A stretch of DNA of 64,000 bases from Sporocytophaga sp. (GCA_024707265.1 JANQAB010000008.1:1-64000), one strand, 5' to 3'; numbered from the stretch's first letter, positions 35,852 to 45,869 are shown. A program made the numbers and translations. The notes: generated from the letters alone by a model not told the origin.

Positions 35852-37476
35852 AATATTATTCTGTACTTTTTATTTTTTTCTCTAAGTATATCATTCTCCT
35901 GGTTTAATATTTTTAACTGCTGGCTCATTTCCATCTCTCTTCTCAGCATATCTTCCTGCGTTGCCCCCAGTTCTTCAAGGTTTTGTCTCATCTGCTCTTC
36001 TTGCTCTCTTAATTGCTGTGATTTTACCTGCGTTTCATCAAGAAGTCTTTTCATTTTCTCTGCAGTCATTGAATTTGAAAGAGAAGCAGCGATGTTTTCA
36101 GATATTTTTAACAAGAAGTCAATTTCATGTCCTGCAAATACTTTAAAGGAGGCGAGTTCAATGACTCCATATATCTCTTCATTGTATTTAAGTGGAAATA
36201 CTATAACTGATCTAGGCATTGCCAATCCTATTCCGGATCTGATCTGTACATAATCTTCAGGTACCTCGGACATGAAGATATGTTCCTGCTCTACCCATGC
36301 TTGTCCGGCCAGCCCTTCTCCTTTTATATAACGGGTTTTCCCGAACTTCCTTCTGTTCCATGCATAGGATGCAATTTCTTCTATGTATTCATCTTCATTT
36401 TCTGCCTGACAGACAAGGAACATTCCCTGGTTTACATCAAGGTATTTTACCAGAGAAGAAAGAATTGTATAAGCAAACTCTGTTCTGTCGTTATAATTAT
36501 TCCTCAACAGGTCATTAAACTTCGCATTGCCTTCATTTGCCCAATTCCTGATCTTATCTTCCTCCGAAACCTTCTTAAGGTTGTTCCTCATTTCTAATAA
36601 GGAATTTCCAAGGACATCCTGACTACTTAAAGGGCTGAAGTTTGCTTCAAAATTTCCTTTCCCTATATTCTCTGCAAATTCAGAAGTTGCTTTTAATCCC
36701 TCAATCAAGGTATTGATTCCTTTGGCCATTTTACCAACCTCATCATTTTTTATGTTCTGAATAGGCTGCGGATGTAAACCTTTGCTAAGATCTTCTGTGA
36801 CTTCTCCAATCTTTTTAATCTGATTGAGGACCGTATTGGAGGTATAAACAGATATCACCACACAAACTACTATGATTAAAATACCAGAAATAAATAAACC
36901 ATTTTTTAGAGATCCGAAAAACTCAGTCATCATCAATTCATCTTTTTCTTTTTCGGTTTCTTTAATCTTGATTATTATATCCGTCTGTTCTATAATCTTG
37001 TTTGCAATAGGGATTACACTTGCCTCAAAAGCTTCACTGTCCAAAGAATCAGAGGAACTTGTTTTGTAGTTATTTATAATTGTAGATTCGAGTGCAATAA
37101 GTTTATCTACATTATTCATTACACCCTTCAATAATTCTTTTGATTCATCTTCTTCCCAGAATACTCTGTTGGCTAGTAAATCTTTTTTTAATTTATGTAA
37201 ATCACCAGTATAATCTATATCAGAAGATTTATTGGCCTGTACAGGAGGGTAGCCATAAACAAGCCCGGAGGTGTTATGTACACTCTGCAGTACTTCAAAT
37301 CTAAACTGATTAAGATTTTGCAAAGAAGGATCTTTCTCTTTTAAAATTGCCCAAAGCGCTCTTTGAGAGTTGTTAATGGCGGAAAGGTTAAATACACCAT
37401 TTAAACCAAAAATGATTATTAGAATGAGGAAACCTCCTATGATTTTCTCTCTTATTCCGAAGTTTTTTATTTCCAT
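35815..37476 (-). CDS. Membrane HAMP-GAF sensor without an output enzyme
   Basis: A 553-residue protein. Transmembrane helix at residues 12-32, a four-helix-bundle-like periplasmic domain (to about 190), a second membrane helix (LFISGILIIVVCVVISVYTS), a HAMP domain (VLNQIKKIGEVTEDLSKG), a second HAMP-like helix pair, then a GAF domain (about 330-470; GEGLAGQAWVEQEHIFMSEV, VIVFPLKYNEEIYGVIELAS) and a long coiled coil (LREQEEQMRQNLEELGATQE). There is no histidine kinase, methyl-accepting or cyclase domain. It must signal through a partner. No obvious partner gene is adjacent. Confidence 0.82.
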   Translation of the reverse strand: MEIKNFGIREKIIGGFLILIIIFGLNGVFNLSAINNSQRALWAILKEKDPSLQNLNQFRFEVLQSVHNTSGLVYGYPPVQANKSSDIDYTGDLHKLKKDLLANRVFWEEDESKELLKGVMNNVDKLIALESTIINNYKTSSSDSLDSEAFEASVIPIANKIIEQTDIIIKIKETEKEKDELMMTEFFGSLKNGLFISGILIIVVCVVISVYTSNTVLNQIKKIGEVTEDLSKGLHPQPIQNIKNDEVGKMAKGINTLIEGLKATSEFAENIGKGNFEANFSPLSSQDVLGNSLLEMRNNLKKVSEEDKIRNWANEGNAKFNDLLRNNYNDRTEFAYTILSSLVKYLDVNQGMFLVCQAENEDEYIEEIASYAWNRRKFGKTRYIKGEGLAGQAWVEQEHIFMSEVPEDYVQIRSGIGLAMPRSVIVFPLKYNEEIYGVIELASFKVFAGHEIDFLLKISENIAASLSNSMTAEKMKRLLDETQVKSQQLREQEEQMRQNLEELGATQEDMLRREMEMSQQLKILNQENDILREKNKKYRIILKAKQGYVYRSA

Positions 37477-37488
37477 TGCTTTAAGGTT

Positions 37489-38751
37489 CTATTCAACTAT
37501 TTCAGAATGTTTTTGAAAGTATCTGCCGTAAAAAGCTATATATATGTAACAGATAAAGGCTATGATAAGCGCTGCCTTAAGCCCTGAAGCCAGGCTTAAG
37601 GATTTATAGATTAAAGGAATAATTGCTCCTCCTGCTATACCCATAATAAGTAATGAAGCTCCTCTTCCTGTATAATCCCCCAACTTGTGTAATCCTGATG
37701 CAAATATCCCCGGAAACATAATTGAATTGAAAAATCCAATTGCTGCAAGAGCATAAATACTAAATTCCTCGCTACCTGCAATCCCCAAGGTTAGTAAACA
37801 TAGCGTGCTTAAAGCAAAGATAAAAAGCAACTTACCTCCATTAACAAACTGTAAAATAAATCCACCCGCAAATCTTCCCACCATTGCCAAAGCCCAATAT
37901 GCGTATATAAGTGTGGCTTTATCACTTGCCAGTTCCGGGCAATATTGGTCTATAATGTCTCCAAGATTTGATCCTATAGTCACTTCAGCACCAACATACA
38001 TAAATATCCCAAGAGCTGCGAGATAGAGGTTCTGTTTAGGTGTGTTATGATTTTGTTGTATAGATTGATTATTCTTTACAAGATCCGGCATGGGAAGGAA
38101 AAATATCAGAGAGCCAAGTATTATAAGCCATATGGCAACTGTCCAGTATGGAGATTGAACAGCTATTGCCTGAATTTTTCTGAATGACAGTAGTTGGTCT
38201 GGTTGTAGTAAAGATATCTCTTCATGGGTAAGGCTGGCTGTTTTCATTATCAGAAAAGTCCCAAGCATTGGTCCCAGAGTTGCTCCCAGAGAGTTTAAAG
38301 CCTGGACAACAGTTAGCCTCGAAAATGACTGCTGAGATGAACCAAGATTTACAATGTATGTATTGGCGGATATTTGAAGTAAAGTGATGCCAGAGGCAAG
38401 AACAAATAATCCTGCCATGAACAATGGAAACGATAGAAGAGTAGAAGCAGGATAAAAAAGATAGGCTCCCGTTGCTGCTATTCCCAGACCGGCAACTGTT
38501 AAATATTTATAACCAAGATAATTCAATAGATCTTTTTTGTATTCGGAGAAAAGAAAAAACGCCAGTGATACAAAAAAGTATGTTCCGAAAAATGTGAAAT
38601 TTATAAGACTCTTTTTAAAATCGTCAAGTTCGAATATATAATCAAGCTGAGCTATAAGTGTTCCATTTAATGAGGTGAGTAGTCCCCATCCGAAAAATAT
38701 TATGCTAAAAGCGATTAGTGTGGTTTTTTGAAATGGCGGTTGTTTTTTCAT
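37489..38751 (-). CDS. Sugar MFS transporter, FucP-like
   Basis: I chose ATG 38751 (MKKQPPFQKT), because the 16 residues further upstream have no family match. The 420-residue protein has twelve hydrophobic segments in two sets of six. Family motifs are visible: FFGWGLLTSLNGTLIAQL (N-terminus), GITLLQISANTYIVNLG, ALNSLGATLGPMLGTFLI and LGIFMYVGAEVTIGSNL. Members of this group (FHS/FucP) move hexoses with protons or sodium across the inner membrane. The 3' neighbour 12 bp away is the HAMP-GAF sensor. The sugar is not known. Confidence 0.86.
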   Translation of the reverse strand: MKKQPPFQKTTLIAFSIIFFGWGLLTSLNGTLIAQLDYIFELDDFKKSLINFTFFGTYFFVSLAFFLFSEYKKDLLNYLGYKYLTVAGLGIAATGAYLFYPASTLLSFPLFMAGLFVLASGITLLQISANTYIVNLGSSQQSFSRLTVVQALNSLGATLGPMLGTFLIMKTASLTHEEISLLQPDQLLSFRKIQAIAVQSPYWTVAIWLIILGSLIFFLPMPDLVKNNQSIQQNHNTPKQNLYLAALGIFMYVGAEVTIGSNLGDIIDQYCPELASDKATLIYAYWALAMVGRFAGGFILQFVNGGKLLFIFALSTLCLLTLGIAGSEEFSIYALAAIGFFNSIMFPGIFASGLHKLGDYTGRGASLLIMGIAGGAIIPLIYKSLSLASGLKAALIIAFICYIYIAFYGRYFQKHSEIVE

Positions 38752-39066
38752 TTTTAAATATACATAGACAATATATGAATTTTCATATTCAACCCTCAAC
38801 GGAAAGTATTCTAATTGGTTGTGCTAAAGGCTTGATTTAGTTAGATTTTGCTAAGACTTTTATGCCTATTTTTAATCATTTTGTATTCAGAATGATATAA
38901 AAATAAATTTGAGGCTTATTTGTTGAATGGTGTCTTTAATTAAAGTGTTGATAATCTTTTGTTAAGAGGGTGCAATATGTGAGGCAGAACCATTTAAATG
39001 GGATTCTGTTAATAATGAAGAAGGTATGTTCAAGAAGGTAAATTCAGACAAAGGAGGAGGAGAAGT

Positions 39067-39918
39067 ATGGAACTGATATCAAAGATTATTTGTCCTACAG
39101 ATTTTTCAATTAACTCAAGTAATTCGGTACGCTACGGATACGAGCTGGCTAAAGTTTTAAAAGCTGAGCTTGTTTTATTTCATTGTATTGAATCAAAATA
39201 TAAAGATGCTTTTGATGAAAGTATTTCCCGCGAAAAAGAAAAGGCTTTAAAGGAGCTGAATTCAATTGCAGAGGGACACCGAATAAGGGACAAATATGGT
39301 AATGTAGCCATTTCAACTTTAGTATCGGCAGGAAATCCGGCCAATGAAATCATCAAGACTATAACAGCCGGGGAAGGCAACCTGGTAGTGATGGCAACAA
39401 AGGGAGTATCTGAGAGATATGCGCCATACAGCCGTATTACTTCAGAGGTAATTGAAAAAACATGCTGTCCGGTATTGGAAGTACCTCCGGGAACCACCTA
39501 TACTCCTATTCAGAAAATAGTATACGCAAGTGAACTTTCAGGTGAGGATGAAAAATCAGTAGTGGATTTTGTTGTAGGGCTTGGTGAATGTCTTCATGCG
39601 CATATAGACTTTCTTACTATTCAGGACAAGGAAGAAGCACCTAGTGCAGAGGACCTCATAAGTTATGGTTATAATAATTTTCTGTTGAAAAGTGATACAA
39701 GCGATGTAGCCTTTTTTGTACTTGAGAAAAAAGATATCATTAAAGGGATTAATGAATTTACGGAAAGGCATGAAGCTGACCTGATCATTATTTCCCCAGG
39801 TCATGATAAAATGTATGACAACTTCATGGAAACTAGCAGCACTCATCAGCTGGTGAATAAAACAAGTTTTCCTGTTTTGGTAATGCATAAAAATAAAGAA
39901 TGCATGGCTACAGCATAA
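39067..39918 (+). CDS. Tandem universal stress protein
   Basis: A 283-residue cytoplasmic protein with two Usp domains. The first (residues 1-140) has KIICPTDFSINSSNSVRYGY and the ATP-binding-type GNPANEIIKTITAGEGNLVV ... GVSERYAPYSRITSEVIEK. The second (150-283) is shorter and more divergent (IVYASELSGEDEKSVVDF, then SSTHQLVNKTSFPVLVMH). Translation starts at ATG 39067 after an unusually strong aaaggaggaggag site, which is rare in this window and implies high expression. pckA follows 30 bp downstream. Confidence 0.88.
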   Translation: MELISKIICPTDFSINSSNSVRYGYELAKVLKAELVLFHCIESKYKDAFDESISREKEKALKELNSIAEGHRIRDKYGNVAISTLVSAGNPANEIIKTITAGEGNLVVMATKGVSERYAPYSRITSEVIEKTCCPVLEVPPGTTYTPIQKIVYASELSGEDEKSVVDFVVGLGECLHAHIDFLTIQDKEEAPSAEDLISYGYNNFLLKSDTSDVAFFVLEKKDIIKGINEFTERHEADLIIISPGHDKMYDNFMETSSTHQLVNKTSFPVLVMHKNKECMATA

Positions 39919-39948
39919 TATTATTCACAGATCATAAAATCCATAAGT

Positions 39949-41553
39949 ATGGAACAATCAGGATTGAAGCCATTGGTTGGCGTTGAGGTTATTGGCATTA
40001 CCAAAGCTAAGAATATATACTGGAATCTTTCTCCGGCAGAACTTGTAGAACATGCCATCCTGAATGGAGAAGGAATATTAACTGATGAAGGTGCTCTTTC
40101 CTGTGATACCGGAAGGTTTACCGGAAGAAGCCCGGATGATAAATATTTTGTTAAGGATGAATTAACAAAAGATTCCATTCATTGGGGAGATATTAATCAT
40201 CCGATTGAGGGGAAAGTCTTTGATGTTATCTTCCATAAAATGCTGGAATACTCAACAGGAAAAGACTTATATGTCAGAGATGCATTTGTCTGTGCTGATT
40301 TGAATTACAGAAAATCACTCAGGATAATTACAACCAAAGCATATCATAATCTTTTTGGTTATAATATGTTTATAAGACCAGAGTTATCGGAGCTTCAGCA
40401 TATTGATCCTGAGTATACTATTTTATGCTTCCCTGATTTTGAAGCTAACCCTGAGACGGATGGAGTGAGAAGCAATAACTTTTCCATCACGGACCTTACT
40501 AGGAAAGTAATCCTTATAGGAGGAACTGCTTATACAGGTGAAATCAAAAAGTCTATATTTTCAATATTGAACTTTATCCTTCCTCATCAGCATCAGGTAT
40601 TACCCATGCATGCTTCTGCCAATATGGCAAAGGATGGCAAGGTAGCTGTGTTCTTTGGTCTTTCAGGAACGGGAAAAACAACTTTGTCTGCTGACCCTGA
40701 TAAATTTCTGATCGGTGATGACGAGCATGGTTGGGATGATAAAGGAGTATTCAACTTTGAAGGTGGATGTTATGCTAAAGTCGCTAATCTTGATGCCGCT
40801 GCTGAACCTGAAATCTATGGTGCAATAAAATTCGGTTCAGTACTTGAGAATATCAGATGTTTTCCGAATTCAAGAACTGTCGACTATACCGACACAAGCC
40901 TAACTCAGAACACAAGGGTTTCTTACCCGATAGAATATATTCCCAATGCTTTGCACCCATCTCAAGGTGGTTTACCTTTTAATATTTTCTTTCTTACGGC
41001 TGATGCCTTTGGAGTCTTGCCTCCGATTTCAAAGCTTACTCCGGCACAGGCGATGTATCACTTTATATCAGGCTATACAGCTAAAGTAGCTGGTACAGAG
41101 GAAGGAGTAAATGAACCTAAACCGGTGTTTTCAGCATGCTTCGGTGCGCCTTTTATGCCACTGCATCCTACTGTGTATGCCAATTTACTTGGTGAAAAAA
41201 TGAAAAAGAATAAAGTGAATATCTGGCTTATTAATACCGGATGGACTGGAGGGGCATATGGTACAGGATCAAGAATTAAGCTGAAATTTACAAGGGCTAT
41301 GATTACAGCAGCCCTTGAAGGAAAGCTTGAACATGTTCACTTTAAAAAGGAACCGTTCTTTGGGTTGATGGTACCGGATACTTGTCCGGAAGTACCTGAT
41401 GAAATTCTTTTACCTTATAATACATGGCAGGATAAGGAAGGCTACAAAACGACTGCAGGGAAACTTTCAGATGCATTTATAAAAAACTTTGAAGCATTTG
41501 AAACCTATGCCAACGAAGAGATCCGTGCAGGTGCTCCGGTGATAGCAGTCTGA
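39949..41553 (+). CDS. pckA: Phosphoenolpyruvate carboxykinase (ATP)
   Basis: A 534-residue enzyme converting oxaloacetate and ATP to phosphoenolpyruvate, ADP and CO2, the first committed step of gluconeogenesis. Motifs: RFTGRSPDDKY (residues 56-66), metal/substrate loop around LPMHASANM, Walker A-like GLSGTGKTTL (237-246), GDDEHGW (256-262) and the C-terminal NTGWTGGAYGTGSRIKL. Length is typical of the ATP-dependent class. It follows a Usp gene closely and is probably cotranscribed with it. Confidence 0.97.
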   Translation: MEQSGLKPLVGVEVIGITKAKNIYWNLSPAELVEHAILNGEGILTDEGALSCDTGRFTGRSPDDKYFVKDELTKDSIHWGDINHPIEGKVFDVIFHKMLEYSTGKDLYVRDAFVCADLNYRKSLRIITTKAYHNLFGYNMFIRPELSELQHIDPEYTILCFPDFEANPETDGVRSNNFSITDLTRKVILIGGTAYTGEIKKSIFSILNFILPHQHQVLPMHASANMAKDGKVAVFFGLSGTGKTTLSADPDKFLIGDDEHGWDDKGVFNFEGGCYAKVANLDAAAEPEIYGAIKFGSVLENIRCFPNSRTVDYTDTSLTQNTRVSYPIEYIPNALHPSQGGLPFNIFFLTADAFGVLPPISKLTPAQAMYHFISGYTAKVAGTEEGVNEPKPVFSACFGAPFMPLHPTVYANLLGEKMKKNKVNIWLINTGWTGGAYGTGSRIKLKFTRAMITAALEGKLEHVHFKKEPFFGLMVPDTCPEVPDEILLPYNTWQDKEGYKTTAGKLSDAFIKNFEAFETYANEEIRAGAPVIAV

Positions 41554-41559
41554 GTTTTT

Positions 41560-42666
41560 TTAGAAAGCTTCTGTAAGATAGAGATAAAAGCCGGAGGATT
41601 TTTTACCTACAGCGAAATCGACTCTAATGTTGATGTTCTCTTTAGGCACAATGGCAAAGCGTATACCTGCTCCTAGTGAGTATTTTAAGCCATCAATGGA
41701 ATAGTCTTTCAATCGTTGGCTTACTTCTCCCAATCCGGCAAAAGCAACAGCTCCAAACCTTCTCCATACGTGCATACGATATTCGCTTTGCACTGCAATA
41801 GCATTGTTATCTCTGTATCTTCCCAGATAATAACCTCTCATAATAAAGGGGCCTCCAATGTATGAAAGGTTTCTTACAGGAACATCACCTGATGTGATTT
41901 GCGAAAATAACTGTAATGCCAGCACATTCTGACTGCCTAATTTGATGAATTTTCTAAAATCAAAAAAGTTGGTTTGAAATTTAAAATTACTGCCAGTGAA
42001 TTTTCTGTAGAATACATAGGATACCTGAAGGTATGCTCCTTTGGTAGGATAGAATGCATTGTTACGATTATCCCAGGCGATCAGCGGCCCAAGCCCAGAA
42101 GCTGTTCCACCATTTCTGCCCAATATATTTTCCTGATCAAATAAACCTCCAGGTTCGTAATCTAAACTAATGACATCCTGTAATTCATAATCAAATCCAC
42201 CATATAGTTTTTTATAGATTTTTCTCATGTATTGAGAGGTAAGGTATATTTGTCTGTAGGTATATGTTTCCAGATTGCTTTTAGGTGTATTGTTTCCAAG
42301 ACCATAGAATCTGTCCGGGAAGTAGCTGTATGTACCAAACCATTTAACTATATAGTTTTCTTTATTAAAAAATAATCCGCCACCACTTTCGATGATAATT
42401 TGTTTCCTCTGAGTATAGATGATAAATGACTGTACATTGGAAGATCTTACAATGGTGTCTTTACCTATCTTAAAAATGACGGTGCCAAGAGCACCTCCTC
42501 CAAACTTTGTTTCAGGTGTATTTATTACAAGAGGAAGTACCAGAAACGCTCTTTTCTTCCTGGGAGCAGTAGTGCTGTCCTTTACGGAGGATATCGCAAT
42601 AAGAGATCTTGTGAGTAATAAGAGTAAAAAAAATATTTTGATAGATCTCATATGTAAGTTCTTCAT
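41560..42666 (-). CDS. BamA/TamA-family outer-membrane barrel (surface antigen D15-like)
   Basis: A 368-residue protein with a signal peptide (start at M1 or M6, MRSIKIFFLLLLL). The mature part is a beta-barrel with short strands: TKFGGGALGTVIFKIGKDTI, FGTYSYFPDRFYGLGNNTPK, PLIAWDNRNNAFYPTKGAYL, YIGGPFIMRGYYLGRYRDNN (the lid-loop region of BamA) and the C-terminal strand YLYLTEAF ending in Phe. There are no POTRA domains, so it is a short Omp85-like barrel. Function unknown, possibly transport or lipid handling at the outer membrane. Transcribed convergently with pckA. Confidence 0.8.
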   Translation of the reverse strand: MKNLHMRSIKIFFLLLLLTRSLIAISSVKDSTTAPRKKRAFLVLPLVINTPETKFGGGALGTVIFKIGKDTIVRSSNVQSFIIYTQRKQIIIESGGGLFFNKENYIVKWFGTYSYFPDRFYGLGNNTPKSNLETYTYRQIYLTSQYMRKIYKKLYGGFDYELQDVISLDYEPGGLFDQENILGRNGGTASGLGPLIAWDNRNNAFYPTKGAYLQVSYVFYRKFTGSNFKFQTNFFDFRKFIKLGSQNVLALQLFSQITSGDVPVRNLSYIGGPFIMRGYYLGRYRDNNAIAVQSEYRMHVWRRFGAVAFAGLGEVSQRLKDYSIDGLKYSLGAGIRFAIVPKENINIRVDFAVGKKSSGFYLYLTEAF

Positions 42667-43036
42667 GTCAATTTTTATAATTATCAGAGCAGGATTTTGT
42701 TTTTAAATTCTAAAGAATACATGTCGCAACTTGGAATGAGATATTTTTGACATTATCTAAGTTTAAACAGGATTTATTCATTTTGTTTCAATAAAATCAT
42801 GTGGAAAAATAGTTCTGGATTAGATTATCCTTTATTTTTATCTTTCGTAAACAGGGAAGAATGGAGGATATGGAATATTAATATAGTCGGAATTGAATGC
42901 AGGTAGCCGGAAGACAAAATCCGCTAAAAGTAAATATGAAGCTCTTAATTATTACTGAGTTATATATAATCCAAGTTTAGTGCCCACATCAGGAACAACC
43001 TGGAATAAAAATTACTTAACCTAATTCAATACTGCT
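42667..43036. other. Intergenic region, no gene
   Basis: About 370 AT-rich bases between divergent genes. No open frame of interest, repeat or clear hairpin is visible. Promoters for both neighbours are expected. Confidence 0.5.
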
Positions 43037-43621
43037 ATGAAAAAGATCCTTTACTTTATTTTCTCTTTCTTTTTTTGCGCAATATTCCTTTCATGTGATT
43101 CACTGGTAAAAAATTCATTTTTTATTCCTTCTTACTTTAAAGGCTTGGCTACTATTAATGTTAATAATCATGAGCCTCGGGAATGTATTGCATCCGTTGA
43201 ATTATTCGATACTTTAACTAACTGGCAGAACAGAAAGTTTGATCCTTCCAAAGAACTGGAAGGGTATATTCAATATTCAGCTCAAGTATCCCATGGGGTT
43301 GGAGAATATGGACTTCTTACTTATCTTAATAAAAAAGATTCTTCTTTTGTTATGATCTTCGCTAAAACTGCAGGTGACATGGTTTGTGAAGTAAAAGGTG
43401 TTAAAAAAATCCTGGTTCAGGACAAACGAGTTTTGTTTGAAACATTGTGCAGAACCCAGTGCGAATTTGAACAACCTGCTACAAGCATGATTAAAATTGA
43501 TAAAGACGGAAATGTCAGAACTATAAAATCATGGGTCGTGGACAAATCAGTTGGAAAAGTTTATAAACTAAAAATTTCCAAAGTTGATTGTGTAGAAGCT
43601 TATTATACTGACTATGATTGA
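43037..43621 (+). CDS. Lipoprotein of unknown function
   Basis: A 194-residue protein with signal peptide and lipobox (IFLSC, Cys about residue 20). The mature part is beta-rich (GYIQYSAQVSHGVGEYGLLT, SMIKIDKDGNVRTIKSWV) and has several cysteines (ETLCRTQCEFEQ). I do not recognise the family. It precedes the transglycosylase gene by 104 bp, with a promoter box in between, so it is probably transcribed separately. Confidence 0.6.
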   Translation: MKKILYFIFSFFFCAIFLSCDSLVKNSFFIPSYFKGLATINVNNHEPRECIASVELFDTLTNWQNRKFDPSKELEGYIQYSAQVSHGVGEYGLLTYLNKKDSSFVMIFAKTAGDMVCEVKGVKKILVQDKRVLFETLCRTQCEFEQPATSMIKIDKDGNVRTIKSWVVDKSVGKVYKLKISKVDCVEAYYTDYD

Positions 43622-43692
43622 TGATCTATTATTTAATTAAAATACATCGGTTCTTTAGTTATTAAAATATTTCAAAACCCTGATTTTAGTTG

Positions 43693-43700
43693 TACCTTTG
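43693..43700 (+). promoter_or_regulatory. TAnnTTTG -7 promoter box for the transglycosylase gene
   Basis: tacctttg matches the Bacteroidota -7 consensus exactly and lies 25 bp before ATG 43726, an ideal distance. The -33 box is weak. Confidence 0.55.
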
Positions 43701-43725
43701 CACCCAGATAGAAGAGTAGTCTAGT

Positions 43726-45663
43726 ATGAATTTCAGTAAGTTGCAAAGAGTAGTTGTTATTCTTGCCGTATTATCGTCAATTTTTGTCCTTACCATTTTT
43801 TTACTAAGGGTTTCCATTGCCAATTGGGCTCTGGGTAAGGTCAAAGAAAAATTCAGAATTGATTATCAGGCAACCCTTTCATTTAATAATATATCTGTTC
43901 ATGGGCTTTCCGGTATTAGCGGTAAAGACTTTTATATTGTTCAGGATAATAAAGATACTCTTACTAAAGCTGAGGCTCTTTCTTTCGAACTCGACTTGTT
44001 TCATGCATTGACCGGTGATTTCAGATTTAAATCTTTTTCTATCAGAGACGGGTATTTTCATCCAGTAAAAACAGGTAAGGAAGATAATTATTCTTTTTTA
44101 TTGAAAAGAGGTACAAGTGATGAAAGTTCTGACACATCCAAAGGTTATGGTTTTATCATTAACAGGATATTGAATGCTTCCTTTAAAGTACTGCCTCCGA
44201 AATTAAAGATTTCAGAATATAATTGTGTCTTTACAAAGGACACTAACGAGTTTGTTTTCAGAATAAAGAAATTTCATCTTTATGATAAAAATTATACTTC
44301 CTCTATAGAAATTCCGAATACCTATCAGATATTGATTTCAGAGGGCCAAATCAATAAGCGGAAAAGGCTCATCAGTGGAAATTTATATGCTGAAGTTTCT
44401 GCGATGGAAGTGCCATACCTGAAGGATCTTTATCAGTTGGATTTTAAATTTGATACACTCAGATTTAATCTTTCAGATAATAGATTCAGTAATGGGGAGC
44501 TTGATCTTAAAGGGAAATTTAGATTCGATGCTTTAAAAATCAAACATCCCAAACTGGATTCCAATGAACTTGCTCTAAAAAAAATTGACATAAATTATTT
44601 CATTTCCCTGGGTAAATCTTCAGTTACTTTTGAAACCGACAGTGCTTATTTGAATGATATCCTTCTTAATGGTAAAGCTACTATTGACAGGAAAAATCAA
44701 GGTATATATGCTTTAAATCTGAATATGCCGGAACTGGAGGCTCAAAAGTTTTTTTCTTCATTACCCGTGGACTTATTTTCCTCTTTGGAAGGTATAAAGG
44801 TTGAAGGTAAGCTTTCCTATCAGCTTAACTTTTATCTGGACAGAAGCATGATAGATTCTTTGAAGTTCAGCAGTAACTTCCGTGAAAAGGGATTTAAGGT
44901 AATCAGTTATGGTAAAACGGATTTTTCTAAAATGAATAAACCCTTTGTCCATACTGCATTTGAAAAAGGGGTGGCTGTAAAAACATTTACTGTAGGTATT
45001 GAAAATGCTGATTTTGCACCTATCGATCAGATATCTCCTTATCTTAAAAATGCTGTATTGTGTTCAGAAGATGGAAGTTTTTACTGGCACAAGGGCTTCA
45101 GGGAGGATGCTTTTATAATGGCATTGAAAGATAATATTCTTAAGGGAAAATTTGCTAGAGGTGGTAGCACCATATCCATGCAATTGGTAAAGAATGTATT
45201 CCTTAGCAGAGAAAAGACGATTGCCAGAAAAATAGAAGAAGCTTTAATCGTATGGCTTATTGAAAACAAAAAGCTTACAGCAAAAGATAGAATGTATGAA
45301 GTTTACCTTAATATTATTGAATGGGGGCCAGGCATCTATGGTATCGGGAATGCTTCAAAGTTTTATTTTAACAAAAGACCATCGGAGCTTACAATAGAAG
45401 AAAGTATTTTCCTGGCAAGTATTGTACCTCAACCAAAGGCGTTTAAATATTATTTTGATGGTGGTGGTAAGCTGAAACCCTTTCTGAGTCATTATTTCAG
45501 AAAGATAGGAACATTGCTTTTCAGAAAGGAAATTATTACAGAAGAGGAAAATAATAAAATCGTACCTATTGTAAAACTCACGGGTGGAGCTGCTCAGTAT
45601 GTATTCCAGGATACTCTTGGTATTGATTCTTCTTTGTTTCAAAATGAGGAAATTTTTCCTTAA
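43726..45663 (+). CDS. AsmA-like/GT51 peptidoglycan glycosyltransferase, no transpeptidase
   Basis: A 645-residue membrane-anchored protein. One N-terminal transmembrane helix (residues 8-28) is followed by an AsmA/TamB-like beta-rich region (about 40-430; GISGKDFYIVQDNKDTLTKA, NIEIPNTYQ-like repeats). Then comes a complete GT51 domain: AVLCSEDGSFYWHKGF (catalytic Glu), RGGSTISMQLVKN, IARKIEEALIVWLIE and YLNIIEWGPGIYGIGNASKF. No penicillin-binding transpeptidase domain follows. It should polymerise lipid II glycan chains in the periplasm. The AsmA-like fusion is unusual for the standard monofunctional MtgA, which is about 240 residues. Confidence 0.83.
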   Translation: MNFSKLQRVVVILAVLSSIFVLTIFLLRVSIANWALGKVKEKFRIDYQATLSFNNISVHGLSGISGKDFYIVQDNKDTLTKAEALSFELDLFHALTGDFRFKSFSIRDGYFHPVKTGKEDNYSFLLKRGTSDESSDTSKGYGFIINRILNASFKVLPPKLKISEYNCVFTKDTNEFVFRIKKFHLYDKNYTSSIEIPNTYQILISEGQINKRKRLISGNLYAEVSAMEVPYLKDLYQLDFKFDTLRFNLSDNRFSNGELDLKGKFRFDALKIKHPKLDSNELALKKIDINYFISLGKSSVTFETDSAYLNDILLNGKATIDRKNQGIYALNLNMPELEAQKFFSSLPVDLFSSLEGIKVEGKLSYQLNFYLDRSMIDSLKFSSNFREKGFKVISYGKTDFSKMNKPFVHTAFEKGVAVKTFTVGIENADFAPIDQISPYLKNAVLCSEDGSFYWHKGFREDAFIMALKDNILKGKFARGGSTISMQLVKNVFLSREKTIARKIEEALIVWLIENKKLTAKDRMYEVYLNIIEWGPGIYGIGNASKFYFNKRPSELTIEESIFLASIVPQPKAFKYYFDGGGKLKPFLSHYFRKIGTLLFRKEIITEEENNKIVPIVKLTGGAAQYVFQDTLGIDSSLFQNEEIFP

Positions 45664-45724
45664 TATTTTATAAAATAATAACAAAATTTTCATACTGTAG
45701 TTAAGGTTGAAAAATCTTAAAAAC

Positions 45725-45841
45725 ATGGGAAATAAAAATCAGCCTAAGGACAGAGATAAGGCAAAAGGGAATCCATCTGAAAAAGATAAACTTCCGAACA
45801 AAGGACCTTCTCAGCCAAATCCCAAAGAAAGAAATCGTTAG
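45725..45841 (+). CDS. Small disordered basic protein, 38 residues
   Basis: ATG 45725 to stop 45841 encodes MGNKNQPKDRDKAKGNPSEK ... KERNR, rich in Lys, Pro, Asn and Asp, with no hydrophobic core. A good terminator follows directly. Short, highly charged proteins like this occur in many Cytophagales. Expression is likely given the terminator. Function unknown. Confidence 0.5.
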   Translation: MGNKNQPKDRDKAKGNPSEKDKLPNKGPSQPNPKERNR

Positions 45842-45842
45842 T

Positions 45843-45869
45843 TAAAAGGGAGCTTGCTCCTTTTTTTTG
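45843..45869 (+). terminator. Rho-independent terminator
   Basis: gggagc and gctcct form a short stem around tt, followed by eight T. Two bases after the stop of the small gene. Confidence 0.8.
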
